DNA of 5,898 nucleotides. Origin: Methanocaldococcaceae archaeon. Lineage in GTDB: Archaea > AGJL01 > Methanococci > Methanococcales > Methanocaldococcaceae. The translations under genes and the position numbers were made by a program. Of the stretch, positions 5,882 through 5,898 are shown piece by piece (position 1 is the first letter of the stretch; every line of letters starts with the position of its first letter). The stretch spans positions 1 through 5,898 of the forward strand of contig JALVUY010000252.1 in NCBI GenBank assembly GCA_027023665.1, given 5' to 3'. A model generated the notes under the pieces. The model was given only the letters and a program-made list of their open reading frames with translations, searched no databases and was not told the DNA's origin.

Positions 5882-5898
5882 TTGGATAATTTTAATAT
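5882..5898 (+). CDS. Possible start of a divergent gene, cut by the window edge
   Basis: GGAGGG at 5867-5872 is a strong match to the anti-Shine-Dalgarno sequence and lies 9 nt before TTG at 5882, which opens a frame reading MDNFN before the window ends. The TTG start and the spacing, longer than for the other genes here, make this tentative. No product can be guessed. If real, it is transcribed away from thioredoxin reductase, and the 166-bp gap between them holds both promoters. Confidence 0.3.

Overview
The window looks like chromosome from a hyperthermophilic methanogen of the Methanocaldococcus group. It is very AT-rich, starts are preceded by GGTGA-type ribosome binding sites, and the recognisable proteins are archaeal: isopentenyl phosphate kinase, a beta-CASP RNase of the archaeal CPSF type, and a thioredoxin reductase resembling the coenzyme F420-dependent enzyme of M. 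jannaschii. In such genomes short GC-rich islands usually mark structured RNA. Two such islands occur here, and neither lies in a normal gene.

Layout. At the left, two plus-strand genes of unknown function (38-739 and 761-1009) form a small operon that ends in oligo-T tracts. Positions 1073-1673 hold no intact gene but a layered relic. The 3' end of an alanine dehydrogenase/ornithine cyclodeaminase-type gene (mu-crystallin family) is split into 1073-1303 and 1605-1673 by an insert of about 301 bp. The insert carries the frameshifted 3' end of an IS605-type tnpB gene, a GC-rich hairpin region resembling the omega-RNA/sotRNA of such elements, and a palindrome at each end. From 1700 to 5715 four genes run leftward: isopentenyl phosphate kinase (last), a METTL16/RlmF-type methyltransferase, a beta-CASP ribonuclease and thioredoxin reductase (first). 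The kinase and methyltransferase are 10 bp apart and surely cotranscribed. The other gaps contain candidate terminators and promoters. A second GC-rich double hairpin (4711-4739) lies in the gap between the reductase and the beta-CASP gene and may be another trace of an IS605-type element. At the right edge a divergent plus-strand gene may begin.

Functional links. The kinase makes IPP for archaeal lipids. The methyltransferase and beta-CASP protein both probably act on RNA. The reductase feeds electrons to thioredoxin and has lost the usual NADPH-binding motif. The main finding is the nested relic at 1073-1673: a decayed metabolic gene preserving the insertion point of a non-autonomous TnpB-derived element that still carries its RNA-like 3' end.
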